Shown in pieces: positions 1 through 13,172 of a DNA stretch of 64,000 bases. The first letter of the stretch is position 1. The number at the start of each line of letters is the position of its first letter. The position numbers were made by a program, and so were the translations under genes. The stretch lies in NCBI GenBank assembly GCA_023853785.1, contig JAJIRX010000859.1, positions 496,001-560,000 on the forward strand, in the 5' to 3' direction. This DNA is from Psilocybe azurescens. Lineage: Eukaryota > Basidiomycota > Agaricomycetes > Agaricales > Agrocybaceae. Below the pieces are notes generated by a model that was not told the origin of the DNA, did no database searches, and saw only the letters and a list, made by a program, of their open reading frames with translations.

Positions 1-3000
1 CTCTGAAAGACGCCATCAAGATCAATCTCCAGCAGCTTGTAACGATCGTTGACGGCCTTCTTGAACAAAGCAGAGATCTTCAACGCTTCAGCGAGATCAG
101 TGACGTTCGAGTTGACGAAAACAGAATCTGTGTCTCCATACACGACCTAGTAAATGCGTTTACGATCAGTGCACATTCCAGACTAAATGAGATGGTGCCT
201 ACTTCAAGGTTAAGACTTTCCGCTAACTCTTTTGTATGTGTCAGGATCTCTCTTCCCTTGTGGGTGGTAAGAGCGGCAAGAGGCCGGGCGTAAAACCTCG
301 AATATTCGAATCCGAGACATCCGTACATACTGTTGGCAGTGAGTTTGAGAGCCTGCTGCTTAATATCATACTGCAAAGCATAAATATCATTTTTCATCAT
401 CGAAAAATCGTGAGCATGCATACCTGAAGAAGCTGGGCTGATGATGCGGTTCGATCTTTCATCAAGGACTTCACCTGCCGACGGCGGTTGACGAGAGTGG
501 CAATAAGACGTGGAAGGACGCCCTGCAGAACGGTTGGTGAAGGCGGTTCGGGTATGCGTTCGTCGCCGTTCTTTACTCGCAAGTCAATGAAAATAAAAAG
601 GTTAACGATAAGGCAGAAAATATAACATACCTCATCGTCTTCGACAGGTTCGACAGTCGTAAAATCGATGTTATACTCCTGAATGATACTGGGGTACAGC
701 GAGTTGAAGTCCATGACCAGGATGTACTTGTCCCACAAGCCACGTTTCGGCTCAAAGACAAGACCTCCCTTGTATTTATCGCGTTTCTTCACTGCTTTCT
801 TTCCGCCCTGTTCGTCATCCTCCTGGGGTTCCTCTTTGACGACAGCTTTCTTGCCATAGGTTTTATCAGGGCAGATATACTTCAACCGATGGAATTCGTG
901 CAGAAGAATATATTCGTTACGCTCCGCACGGCCTCCGTTTAGTGTTTTATTCCTGTAATGCAATTGAGCATCTGTCGAGATTTAAAAAAGAATAATCGTA
1001 CCATGAATTACCAGCTAGATTCGTCAATTGTTTAGTCAGAGGCAAAATCTGAACTTTTGAGGCGATAGCCATCTGGAAATGAGCATCAAGCTCGCAATGC
1101 CGAACAAATTTCAGCATGGGTGCCGGCGTGGTAAGACTGCCATCAAGCTTGCTCGCAGTGTCATCCGGATCGAAGTCTTCGCGTTCGGTGTTCAAATGAG
1201 TTTTGCACATCTCAGTCATCGACCAAGTTGTCGAGGAAATCATAGTCTGTCCACCGCTTTAGAAAGGACTTTTATATCGAGAATGATGTAATATACCTTT
1301 GCTCCGTCGCTGGCGAGATCACAGAGTAAACGCCCGTTCAAGAACTTGAGATTGGACCCCTGCTTTCCGATGTTGGGCCATCGCGAACGCCTGAAGCGAC
1401 CCAGACGCGACCAATGATCGACCTTGAGATCGCGCATTCTGTTGAGGAGCACGTCCAGGGACACTCCAAGGAAATCATGGCCGACGATGATATCCGGGTC
1501 AGCTTTGTGGATAGTAACTATGGTCGCTATTAGAGCCAAATTGTTCACGGGATGATAGGAACACGTACCGAGCAAGCTGCTCAATAACATCCTTTCGTTT
1601 TTCATCGGCATGATCGATCCTTTCGTATTACTTTTGGCTTGCTTTTCGAAATTTGGAGGAAACTGATCCAAGGGCCGCACGAAGGTATGCACGGTGCATT
1701 TGAGTTTTTCAGGAGGTGTCGCATCGTGAATTTGCACTATCGAAAAAAAGATCGTCAAAAGTTGATAGACCACAACGATTTGGATACGCACTATTGTGCC
1801 AGATTCTGGCAGTCACACAAACCACCTCTCTGTTATTCTCTTGATGATTGACAACTGTACGGACGCATAAACTCATTACGTTCAGAGGAGGCTGCTCTTT
1901 GGGAGCGTTAACATCGGTCTCGGCGAATGGGTTGAAGTCCTTCGGGTTTGACACGGTAACTTCAAGTTTGCACCACGAAACCTAATATCGAAATTAGAAG
2001 AATGGCATGTATAAGATGTGCAATACGAACCCCGGTGTTGTCTATCTGAGGATTTTTGATAGTTATCCAGCAAGGGCCCATGATTTTTCGCTTAAGAACC
2101 AGAAGTTCGAAAGCGCTGGTATTTGTACCCAATATATGGGCGATGTTCTGACTTTCCGCATTCATGGGTATCACCGGCTCTGAGATGTACATTAGCAACG
2201 AATCGCGCGTACAAGTGAAAGTAGGCACCGTTGTAACCATAAATAACTTTCATCCATTGGCTTTCGCCTCTGGGGATATCCTGCTCGCCAAAAGCATATT
2301 TGCGCTTTACAAATTTGGCTCGGTATGATTTGATCTTCATCGCTTTTCGGATCAAGTCGAAATCTTCGTCGATGTCTTCTTGACTGGGAACGATATCGGT
2401 TTCATGGATATTGCCTTCCTCGTCCTGCTCCACCCGTTTCTCTCGGGGTAGAACAAACAAGTTTCGTTCAATTCCCTCCACTTTCACGCAACACGATATC
2501 CAAGCGCCGGATGTCCTGTCCTTCAGTTTGCCAATGAAGTAGAGTGTCCCGTCAAGTTCGAGATAATCGATCCAGAAAAATCGAAGAGAGCCGTCCTCCT
2601 CCAGAGCAGAAATGTTTGTTGGATTTGTCGAGAAGTTACTTGTGGAAAGTGGACCAAGAGTGTCTTCCGATTCGACGGCTAATGAGTCGTACACCGAAAG
2701 CCAGGCTGGCTTTACGTCCGGTTCTTCTTTCAGGTTAGAAGGTGCGGTTTTGGGTGCAGGTTTCTTCGACAACGAAATCACGGGCTCTTCGCGCTTGATA
2801 GGAGGGTTGAGGTCGAAATCGTCATCCATGTCCATGAAATCATCCATGTTGATATCGTCGTAGGAACTATCGAAGCCGTCGGAGCTACCGTCGACCTCGA
2901 GAGTGGCCAGTCTGTCGGCTGCAGGAGTGATGGCACCATCTTCGGTGCGACTGCGCTTATGTGGACTGCTAAAAGCATCATCACTGGAAGCGTTATTTAG

Positions 3001-3684
3001 ATCCTCCGCAGGACCATCGGACGAGAAATCTGTGAAGGGAGACTTCCGCCGATATGAGTCGCGTCTATAACGCGGTTCCTCGGGTTCGTATTCAGGCGAA
3101 GGTTTACGCTTCCTTGAGACTTTGGGAAGAGGATCTGTGGCAAGACTGTCGACTGTTCCGAGAAGAGATGACATGAAATCTGCCTCTTGTTCGGCAGACA
3201 CAGCGGGGCGGTATGCATTGATGGAGGAAGCAGCGGGTGGGGGAGGTTTGGGTTTGGATTTGGCTTTTTCTGGTTTGGATTTCTTCTTTTTCTCTTTGGT
3301 AAAGTTAGTATTAGGACAAATAAGATAAACCCAATACACGCACCTTTCTTTCTGTCCTCTTCTTCAGAATCACGAGCATCTTCGTCGCCACCAGTCCAGT
3401 CGTCCATTCCATTATCGACATATCCTTCTGCACCGTCATCTACAACAAAGTCGTCGCGTTGTAAGCGACCCTTGACAATTTTCTTGTATTGCTCTTCAGA
3501 AACCTCATCGTAGATGTCGACGTCTTGCTCCTGGATGAATTGTCAGCATGGCCTCGGCGCCTCGCTGGCGAAGCATGTTTTCGCGACTTACCTTGAAAAC
3601 ACGCGTTCCTCCTTCACGAGCTCTCTTGTACTCCGCTAATTTGTCGAGTTTTGACTTCTTCTCGCGTCGTGATCGATCTGCCAT
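1..3684 (-). CDS. POL1: DNA polymerase alpha catalytic subunit (3' end outside window)
   Basis: Family B replicative polymerase that extends the RNA-DNA primer in the polymerase alpha-primase complex in the nucleus. The start at 3684 opens [20 protein letters not shown], the conserved basic N-terminal segment of this subunit. An acidic, Lys-rich linker follows, then the exonuclease-like region with [20 protein letters not shown] near 1480. Polymerase motif A ([12 protein letters not shown]) lies near 690-720, motif B ([20 protein letters not shown]) near 260-340, and motif C (YGDTDS) near 130-150 after splicing. Introns are short; for example 2195-2245 joins YGYN to [10 protein letters not shown], and another lies just before motif C. 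The frame stays open across all visible exons. The C-terminal zinc-binding region lies left of position 1. The gene is divergent from the aldo-keto reductase. Identity is very secure. Confidence 0.97.
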
Positions 3685-4551
3685 GCCTTTACAGAGATTA
3701 GTACCTAGGAAGAATGAGAATGATAATTAAATGTCACAGCAGGGCGGAATTTGAAGCTGAGTTGACGCGTCAAGTCACGTAACACGCGTGTACTACCTTT
3801 GATCACATCGCCTCTTGTCCCAATCAGTCCGACTCGAACTACATGACTTGAATGCAAGACGAATTCATCCTCATCCGGACTAAGGACTAAGTAATAAGTG
3901 TGACTATATCGCCCACTACACTTTGTCCCTGGGCTGGCTTCATTGGGCATCCTTAGTATCAGTCTACGTTATAAGCCAACATTAGCGACAACTTGAATGA
4001 CAAATATGAAGCCTGAAAGCTTGCAGATTTGCTCATCCGGCAGATATCGAGCACCGTAGCTACTCGACGCTGAGAAAACTGTGTCTGCTAGATAATGCTG
4101 GCTCAATTCTGGATCGGCATTATTGTCGGTCATTTAGATATGTCAGACTACCATTGGCCAATAAAAACCTTCTTTCGGTGCAAGGCTTGTTGCAAGGTAT
4201 GTATTAAACTGCCGTTGAATGAATAGCTGACGATGTGGTTCGGCCTTGATTAGGCCCTGCAGACTCCAGGTATCTTGGCTTGTGGAATGAGTGCCGTACG
4301 AACAACATACTTATTAAGGGTTGTATACACGGGTACAATCCGTCATATTGCAACACGTCATCCTACCGTTGTTTAACAAGCACCAGCTCTCATTGCAGCT
4401 TCACTCATTCATTACGATGTCATTCTGCCGATCTATGGGACGTCTGGAGAGGTATAAAATGGACATCTCTCTACCCTCCAAATCCATATCCAAACAACCT
4501 CTCAAACATCTTTCAACTTCAATACTTATTCTTCCAACAGAATAATCAATA
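3685..4551. promoter_or_regulatory. Divergent intergenic region between POL1 and the aldo-keto reductase
   Basis: About 870 bases separate the two divergent starts. A TATA-like TATAAAAT at 4452-4459 lies about 95 bases before the reductase ATG on the plus strand. On the POL1 side no TATA is obvious, as is common for housekeeping fungal genes. Open frames here are short and match nothing I know. Confidence 0.5.
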
Positions 4552-6104
4552 ATGGAATCCCCAAAATCTCTTCTTGAATCCGCAAGATCTCTTTTTGTCC
4601 CACCTCCACCACCCCCGACCGGTCTTGGTCGGTATCGCGTGCTCTCGTCCACTGCCGGAGTCCATGTTTCGCCTCTCCAGCTCGGTGCTATGAGCATTGG
4701 AGATAAATGGGAAGAACTCGGGATGGGAAGTATGGACAAAGGGTCCAGCTTCAAGCTCCTCGACGCGTATTTCGACAACGGAGGAAACTTCATTGACACT
4801 GCTAACTTCTAGTGGGTCTTATTTGGCCGAGACATAACCGCAGCCTAGAACTGATGGTTTTGTTACTTACAGTCAAGACGAAACCTCTGAGATGTTCATT
4901 GGCGAATGGGCGGAGACGCGAGGCATTCGCGACCAGCTCTTCATAGCCACAAAGGTGAGGCAGGACGAAATTCTCTCAGAGAGTGTTCGCAAGCTAAATG
5001 GGGTGCATCCAGTATTCCAACAACACGAAGAACAGAACCGGAGCCATCAAACAAGCCGCGCTGTACTCCGGGAACAGTGCGAAATCCATGCACATTTCCG
5101 TCGAGGAGTCTCTCAAGAAACTCCGTACATCATACATCGACCTCTTCTATCTCCACTTCTGGGACTGGGATACCAGCTTCGAGGAAGTGATGAAGTCGAT
5201 GCATACGCTTATCCTGCAAGGGAAGGTATTATACCTCGTGCGTGCCGTGTTTTCAGTGTATTAGATCGGCGCACTCACTTCATTTGATGGCTCTACAGGG
5301 AATCTCCAATACGCCTGCATGGATCGTTTCAAAAGCCAATCAATACGCTCGGGATCATGGGCTCACGCCTTTCGTGATTTACCAAGGCTATTGGAGCATC
5401 TTGGACCGCTCCTTTGAAAGAGAGATCATCCCCATGGCTCGATCTGAAGGTAAACATATGTTCGCTACAATTCATTTGAGAACATCTCACTTATGCATCA
5501 CCTTCTCATCCAGGAATGGCTCTTGCGCCCTATGGTGTACTCGGCACAGGCAAGATTCGGACTGACGAAGAGGGAAGAAAGACGCCGCGCCAATGGAGAA
5601 CACGGGCGGACTGTGTTCGATCCTAACTGGGAACGAACGGATCACGAGAAGGCGGTCTGCAAGGCACTTGAGAAAGTCGCAGCTGAGGTCGGGGCGAAGA
5701 ATATTACCTCAGGTAGACTCCGCCTTAATCATTCTTATCATTGACACTAATGAATGCCGTGGAATATAGTGGCTATTGCATACGTGATGCAGAAGACGAC
5801 ATACGTTTTTCCTATTATCGGCGGGAGGAAAGTCGAGCACATGCTCGCGAATGCGGAGGCGCTGAAGATTTCTTTGACAAAGGAGCAGATACAGTACTTG
5901 GAGAGTGTTTCTCCGTTCGATCCTGGATTCCCCAATTGGATGATCGTAAGTCACCTTTTCTGGCCGGCATCGATGAAGAAAAACCTTCAGCTAATGGGAT
6001 TTCTGCTATAGGGTGATGGCTCTGGGCGTAGTGTGACGCTACAGGCGTTCTTTATCAACGAACCAAGGCCTACCGCTGAGCCACTTCGTCCCGGTAACGT
6101 TTAG
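4552..6104 (+). CDS. Aldo-keto reductase, aryl-alcohol dehydrogenase type (apparent frameshift)
   Basis: Cytosolic NADPH-dependent reductase of the fungal aryl-alcohol dehydrogenase / norsolorinic-acid-reductase-like AKR group. Exons by eye: 4552-4811, 4873-4954, 5013-5237, then from 5299 on, with a last exon encoding the tail ending RPGNV. The expected tetrad is visible: Asp in DTANF, Tyr in the spliced NFYQDE, Lys in FIATK and His in YLHFWD. The NADP-binding end reads [20 protein letters not shown]. Length after splicing would be near 385 residues, normal for the family. The frame breaks at GGG 5572-5574: [10 protein letters not shown] is in one frame, while [19 protein letters not shown] continues in another, as if one G were extra. 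No intron can bridge it. The gene is either broken or misread. Confidence 0.88.
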
Positions 6105-6436
6105 AATGTTTTGAAATACTTGGATAGATGTCTTTGCCCATGTAGTTGCAAGTAATGTTTCTCCAATTCCAATACAGTACGATTTAAGACTCTTGAAATC
6201 TAAAAATTTGGAGTTATAGATCATCACGTCTTGAATGGTATTTCCTTGAAACCCCCAATCTGAACACCATTGGCAGATTTTTTCCAACTTCTTATCGTAA
6301 CTCATCTGACTTTCAAGGTAACTCCAGGCCATAATTGAGTCTCTCTACTGAAAGGCAAAAAAAAATCCACGTAGGGCCCAAATCTCGATCCACGAAAATC
6401 CCAGCTGATCCGGACAACGTGAGCGCTTACTGTCGA

Positions 6437-6953
6437 TCACATGGGCGTCAATGTTCCAATTATGTATCGAACGTGATCTCTTTCATCCAAGACAGCCTCT
6501 CCTCTCCGTGGAATTTCATCTTCGGAGCTACAATCGCACAAAAATTTTAAAAATTCAACGCGCCAGTGAGTCGCTCCCAACTTCTGCCAATTTAAAAATA
6601 CAAATGAAAACAACTTACCCCAATCAACACCCTCCTCAACCAAACACGGATAGACGAGCACAACGCTCCATCGTAGGCTTCACGAAGAATCATAAGCCGC
6701 AGCTCTTACAGAACGAGTGCGTGATGACGTTCCCGCTTAGGTCATCCCCGTCTACGTAGTTGGTGATATTGACCTCGCCTTGCGTGATTGTTATTGGATG
6801 GTAGTTGTCAGCCACCGTATATTCTGACCTTGTCCATAGGCAGGGTGGCGATGTGATGGTGAATAATACTGAATAATTACAGCAGGATGGAAGAACGCCG
6901 TGCTCGAGAACACAGATCCGCTCGCCTAGGTAAAAGTCGTGTATTCCGGCCAA
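6437..6953 (-). pseudogene. GFA / CENP-V domain relic
   Basis: On the minus strand the stretch ITITQGEVNITNYVDGDD followed by SGNVITHSFCKSCG (about 6700-6810) matches the core and second Cys pair of the glutathione-dependent formaldehyde-activating (GFA) fold, a small zinc-binding domain. Directly after SCG comes a TGA stop. The expected following strand, VYPCLVEEGVDWG, is found 40-80 bases further on in a different frame. The upstream CxC/CHC part is not recognisable. Several frame changes in such a small domain suggest a decayed copy. Calling it a multi-intron gene is the alternative, but no good splice signals join the parts. Confidence 0.5.
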
Positions 6954-7573
6954 TATTCACATTTTTGGCGCCTTCGGCACTGTTAACATTATTTTGCTAC
7001 CATATATGGTAAATTTCTAAAACCAAAAGTTCGTCAGACGTGTCACGGGCCACTGTGCCTGCCGAATTGAACGAAATCGTACAGTATGCCATGTTTGATT
7101 CCCAAGCCTCGACTTCAACCTTGGGCTTCATCTTTACAACCACCTGATTGGAATGGTAGAAAGTCCTTCTAAGTGCGTACCGAGTGCTAGAGGTGTTTTG
7201 GCAAAGATACTGTGAAGTAGAGAGTTGAGCGCAAGTTGACTGATGGCAACGAAAGGTGAGGGTTGAACGTTGAACTTGAACCATATCAGCTTGGTCTTCT
7301 GATGGCTACGAAGGTCGACACGAGCTGCCACAGGTCAACTATTCTTGCTCTGTTATACGGACACAATTTACGTTGTGTGGAACTGGTCTGATCAACTTGA
7401 AAGATATTGGATTTCTGTGTAATTGATTCTATCCACATAGTAAAGTTTCACTGGCAGTTAGGCAGTTTTAAGTGAGTGTACATTGTAGTTACATTGATAG
7501 CGGTACAATTCGAAAAAAAAAATGATGAAATAGGACTGCCACTGTTTGCTTTTATATTATAATACATTCATGC

Positions 7574-10106
7574 TCAACGACGTGTCGGCAGCCCGGCAAT
7601 GCGACGCGATTGGCGAGAGGGACTACCCGCACTAGTGGTCTGTGCTGCACGCGGACCATAGTCTTCATCGTTCGGGTCATCTTCCTCCGACGAGCTGTCG
7701 GACTCGACGCTGTTTTCGTCAACCGGAATTAAGCTTGCCCGAGTCCCCACCTTAATCTTTTTTTGGTGCTGGAAAAAGTCCACCCATTTTGCGCGTCACT
7801 GTCCCCAGGGCATCCTCGCTTTGATCCCTCAACGGCCACTTTGCCTCTGATCGTCTAGCTTCAATTGGCCGTCTAGTTTCAATCTCTTCTACGGTCAATC
7901 CTTCGTGCAGAATAGAGATCATCTTCTCGTGCGTGTGAAGTTGTAGCTGGTCTCTAGCGAGCTTGTAGGTGTCGGTGTTCATGTATATCTCGGTGGCCAC
8001 ATCGTAATCGATCCATTCTAGGGAAGCCAACTTCTTGATTGCCAGCTTTACCGTGTCTTCGAAGAAATGATACCAATCACGAAGGACTTCGTGCATAGAG
8101 GAGAGAATCGTTGATAGGGGGCGATTACCAATAACACCAAAGTCGGCGGGAAGAGGGTTCGAAGATAGAATCAAGGCCACCTTTGTCAGACCGCCCGTGG
8201 CTTCATCTTCGCTCCTCGAGCTTTGGTCAAAGATATCAATTAAGAGACGTCGTATTGCTTTCCCACGCTCCATTCTGTCAGTGGACTTGACAGCGTTGTT
8301 GGCCGGTATGTAGCGGAGGGTATAGTAGAGTAGAACCCAGAAAAAGGCTTCGAGATCGTCAGGGACCGTGTGCAACTTTCCAGGCTGACTGAGAAGCTTC
8401 GAAGACATAAACTGCCATGTACCCTGATTATCATGTCCCATTCATCAGCACCGGGATAATTCAGAAGAAGTCAGAACTTACTGAGCGGAAAGGTGAACGT
8501 GGACCACTCTGCAAAGGAACTGTTCGGGCAAGATCCCAGTCATTGAGAATGCCACCCCTCCCTTTTTCATAAGAATATTGTTGGAGCTAATGTCGCGATG
8601 GAGAATATTACACTTATTGTAGGCATCTTGATGAGCTATATAAATCAATCGCAATACTAAATAAGAGGCAAAGCACAGAAGAGACATAGGATAGGATATA
8701 CCCAACATTGCATCGTAAATGGCTTGTACCAGCTCCTTGGACGATTTGAATTTGGAGAGGGGAAGCCCAACAAAATCCTCGGCAAATCGAACGTGAGCTC
8801 GTTCAGAAAGATGACTGCTTTCGGCTCCAAGATTCCATTTCTCGTCAGTATATAACTTCGTCTTCGTTTTTGTCCCAAGTCATCTCCCCAGAGGAGGGTT
8901 GGGACATTGATAACGTTAGCTGCATTGAGCTTCCTCAGGATGTCAGTTTCTTTCTCCACACAAGGGTCGAGAGATCGCCAAGAGTCCTTGACAAATACGA
9001 CAGACTTGGTGGTAAGATCCCATGCTGGGTAGCCTCGAGTAGCGCGTCCTGTCACAGATCCAGGGTCGGATAGTGCCACCCAAACAAGAAGTTCATGCAT
9101 TTCCTGATACCCGTCCTTCTTTTCTTGGTCGCTGGGAGCGCCGTGGGGAATCTTCATTTTGAGAACACTAGACACGACACCGTCACCTTTCCAAGGGGCG
9201 AGTTCCTTTCGCGCCTTTGCCTCTTCCGCCTTACTGGCAGGGCCAACGGTAGGGTCCCTTCCCAGCATCTCGGGAGTGGCCTTCGAAATACGCCAAAGGA
9301 AATCCATTAGAAGATCGCCATTGTTACGGAAGTTAAATCTCCTAGACACAACTGCACCGGAGCGGTCGAATCGAATAATTCGCGCCCAAGGATCGCCGAT
9401 ATACACCATGAAGCAGTGGGTCCTATGGGAATGAGCGTTCCAAACTCGTGCATATGACACAAGCTGTCCTCTACACCGTTTCTGGGTTTTGCTAGAGGTG
9501 ACCACAAAAGAACCACCCTCGCCGGGTACATCGTCAAATGGGTCAACTGGGGCATTCTCTGGTTTGAGTTCAAACATGAGGTCGAGCTCTAACCACGAAG
9601 TGGGGTTCGCTTGGTTGACATGAGAGTTTTCCGTTCGATACACTGATATATCAGGTTTGTTCTTCATTCCGGGTGCACTAAGCTGGTCGGCGTAATCTGA
9701 AGAGTTGAGAATCTTGAAGCCTGGTAATACGTTGGAGGTTTGGATAAGTTTGATCTGTATGAAACAAAAGTTAGATATGCCGAACGTGATTAAGCACGAC
9801 GCTAACGTACAAACGGATTATACATCTTCTTTTCGGATATCTCTTTTCCAATTCATCGAAATAAGTGGCGGGAAGGACAGGTCTCCCCGTCAACTCTTCG
9901 GATTTGAAAGGAAGGAAGGCTTCCAGAAACTCCGTAACGGGCATGGGTCCAACCCAGTGGTTGTCCATTTCTTCTGCCAGCATGTCCTGCAACTCCTGCG
10001 CTTTTAACTGCATCGAAGTAAAATGCTGAGAGCCTTGACTGGACATTCTGACTGGGGAGGAACCTATTACTGGTTGAGCTTGAGGTGTGGTACCGGGCAC
10101 AGACAT
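7574..10106 (-). pseudogene. FunK1-type fungal protein kinase with three frame breaks
   Basis: FunK1 kinases are a Ser/Thr kinase family greatly expanded in mushroom-forming fungi, of unknown substrate. The order is complete: an N-terminal region (MSVPGTTPQAQPV start at 10106, PVTEFLEAFLPF), then FELKPENAPVDPFDD, RIIRFDRSGAVVSRRFNF, LLVWVALSDPGSVTG, catalytic loop HRDISSNNILM, then NDWDLARTVPLQSGP (DWD in place of DFG), GTWQFMSSKLL and VPDDLEAFFWVLLYY, with a basic SRQSRRIAG tail. Frame breaks occur near 9834 (just before the expected MYNPF), in the G-run 8554-8563 right after the catalytic loop, and at T4 7787-7790 before the tail. Each looks like one base lost or gained. A second, worse fragment lies just to the right, so decay is plausible, but base-calling error is not excluded. 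Confidence 0.8.
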
Positions 10107-10831
10107 GATGAAAGATGGGAACTTACTTGAAAGCTTCAAATGTGCCGCCTATTTATACAAGAAGCAAGAGGGCACTGAAATAAATATCCAGACAAATGAC
10201 GCCGACTTCGGGAAGAAGAAAACAATGAAGAGTTGCTTGAGCGCAGTCCAATTCCCGAGGACAATGGGATAAAGGTGCTCACTTTCCAACAATCGCGTTT
10301 TCGCCGTCAATGTGATGCAGTTGAACGCGTTTCTTTATGGCCCAACAATTTGAAATTATTTGGCAGACCAATGTGAATCCTGAGCCAGTTTCCACAATGC
10401 CGTAGGTTAGCAACAGATGAGGTAGTATGCTGTTCAGGCTCGGTTTCACGTATGTTGATGTCGTATAGAGCGGACAAAGGTTGAGGAGTATGTCATTGTC
10501 GTTCTGTACAGGGCCGAACGCGGGTGTTCGTAGGAGTCACATGGTCGTGTCATTGTTGAGGGGGAGGCAACTTGGCGTTTAGGGGCCGTGTTCTTCGGGC
10601 GATGTAAGAACTGCGAATTAACGGCAATGATTCCGATTTAGTGTTCCCATTGTCGTCCGTTGCCGCAGCCATAGGATTCTTCTCTAAAATAGATGGCCAT
10701 TACTGTGAACTTAAAGAATGAAAAATATTTTATCCGCATAAATACTTATACACAATTAAAAGTAAGTACTTCAATATGGGTCCAAAGTATAAAGAAAGTG
10801 AGATCAAATATTGCTACTGTCCTCCTTATCA

Positions 10832-11640
10832 TCACAATTTATTCAGACTCAACGACGTTGCAACGTCGTCACAGCGCGCTACTATCCTCGTCGCCTGAAT
10901 CACCCCCCGAGCTATCCGCCCTTCTTCCGAATCACTTTCATAAGCCCGAGTCAGCAAACTGCAATTGTTTGCTCTGGTCTTCTTTGACGGTGGACCGCCT
11001 TGCCAGAAAATACCGTGAAACTTGTGTGCCGCCATCGCATTAAGAAAATTGAGATCGATGGCCACTTCTCGTCCGCTTGCATGGATGGATCCTCACCTGC
11101 CGCCAATCCTTGAGATAATATTGCGATCTTGTCATGGTTTCGAAGATCAAGCTTGTTTTTAGCGTCTTTGTAGTCGTCCGTGGCCATGTATCTTTGACCA
11201 TTGGTGGCCTGGTCGATGCGATTGGTCATAGCAAGATCCTCAATCTCCTCCGGTACCTTGATGCTACAGAACTGACACCATTCGCGCAGGACCTTGATCA
11301 TCAACTTCACAGTAATCGTCAATGGTCGATTGCTGTTACTTCAAACTGGGGGATAGAGGAAGCATGGTCAACACCAGGCTGATTATCACCAAACCAATAT
11401 TAGTCGCATTTCCAGTGAGCAAGTCGTATTCAAAAATGCGGATCAGGAGCTGTATATTGCCTGTGCGCGCTCGACTGGACCTGACGCCTTCTTGACGTTT
11501 TGCTGTGGCATGAAACGAAAAATGTGATAGAGAAAAAGCCTCTATATCGTCCTGTACTATACGCAACTTTAAAGTGTCGGTGAGAAGCTGCGCAGACATG
11601 GATTACCATGTGCCCTATATACCGAGCGCCGATCGTTGGC
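10832..11640 (-). pseudogene. Fragment of a second FunK1 kinase
   Basis: Only the C-terminal half of a FunK1-like kinase is visible on the minus strand. MSAQLLTDTLKLRIVQDDIEAF (11530-11600) corresponds to the segment after the activation loop in the neighbouring copy (FMSSKLLSQPGK...VPDDLEAFF). VKLMIKVLREWCQF and YKDAKNKLDLRNHDKIAIL align with the downstream helices, and an acidic YESDSEEG tail follows. The pieces are in different frames and the N lobe and catalytic loop are missing. This looks like a decayed tandem copy. Confidence 0.55.
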
Positions 11641-13172
11641 GCGTACGCCTGGAAGCAAGTGACACTGAAAAGACACTCACCGAAGAGAAATTATTCGCTG
11701 TTCAGAGCGCAAGAGAATGTCTTTAGAACTATCCCAGAGGTGAAGAATACTTCGTCTTTTGACTGTACAAGTCCCCAAGGGTGTTCTCGCCGCTGACGTA
11801 TCTAGGACGCCCGAGATGTCCAATTTCGTTTCTTTTATAGCTAGGAGTTGAAGCTTCAGAAAATAGTTACTGAAGTCTCAAATTTTTATACCTGGTAGTA
11901 AGGAGAGGACCATGAAACCCCACCATGCATCAGTTTAATAATGGGCCAGACTCTTCAAAGGTGGGCAAGTGATCATGGGCTGGATGTGGCATGAATTCTG
12001 ATGGTCGTGGCCTCATTCAGTTTGAGCAATCAGTACTCAGGAATGAAGTTGGTCAGGAGTTGAAGGTAATTGGAGATATTTAGGGTTCTTCAAGTGCTCA
12101 GTCAGCCACAGTCAGACGTTAGAACCGTCCCAGGTTGAACGTTTGAACTGTGGTTGACCGTTTGAACTTCGGTTGAGCGTTGAACTTCGGTTGAACTTCA
12201 TCGAAGAATGGGGATTCAAATTATCACGTGCCTGCGTTATAGTCTTCACGGAAGGCGCTTTTGTGTTGGGACGAAGTTGTCCCAAGTCCACCCACTTTCA
12301 AATGCTCCAAAATTAGCTACCGGAGGTACCGTACTACTAAGGTATCATTCATTACTGTTGTAATGATTTTATCCAGTTCACCGACTCTTTTGGGCTGGAA
12401 CCTCTTGTCATGTAGGATGCACATGATACTTTTGAAATTGGGGTTTTCATAAATCTTCAAGCATCGGGGCTGTACGCCACTCTGTGTTAACTTAGCTCCT
12501 TCTGCCTCGATTCGGGTTGAGGACTTGACTCAATAAGTCATTCCACTGATTACGACTTCCCATCTGACTTGCTGTATGGCCTGCTATATGTCCATCCCTG
12601 TATCTGGCATGCAATTATTTCCATTGCGTGTTTATCACATCCTCATGTCGAATCCAGCTTCGCTTAGGAACAGCTTCCTTGGGCCCCAGGCCTTCTTGAT
12701 CGGAACAATCATCCACGCTCTGTGACCATCGCCTCCGACTTTCAAGCTCTCGTACTCTCACCGTCTATGGGTGTCGATTAAACGTCATTCACTGTCAAAC
12801 CAACAGAATCAATAACAGTGAGTGATACATCATGTACCACGTACTACTGTTCATTTGCTATCCTGGTAATTCTTCAAACGTCAATATAGCAATTATTCGA
12901 TGCTATTAAAATGCTTTTGAGTAGCCTGATAAAAAACGCGCTTTGGCAATGCAAAGTGACCTTTTAACCCCACTTTAATCAGAGGGGCTTTCCATCACGT
13001 AAAACGCCATCGTCTCTCGCCCAAACTGGAATCCATGCTTCCATCACTCATGATCAGGACGGCGGCTTCTAGAATTCATATAGACAATGTGAAGCACTGT
13101 CGCTTGACTACATAATGGCGGCCGCTAGAATCTTGGAATACCCACGAGCATTAATCCTCCCTGCAACCCAAG
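11641..13172. other. Intergenic, no gene recognised; short minisatellite
   Basis: No convincing coding frame on either strand. It holds a small 18-19 bp direct repeat at 12133-12199, listed separately. Confidence 0.4.
12133..12199. repeat. Minisatellite, period 18-19 bp, about 3.6 copies
   Basis: The units GGTTGAACGTTTGAACTGT, GGTTGACCGTTTGAACTTC, GGTTGAGCGTTGAACTTC and GGTTGAACTTC follow one another directly. A similar lone motif, GGTTGAACGTTGAACTTG, is at about 7260-7277 next to the kinase relic. Confidence 0.75.
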
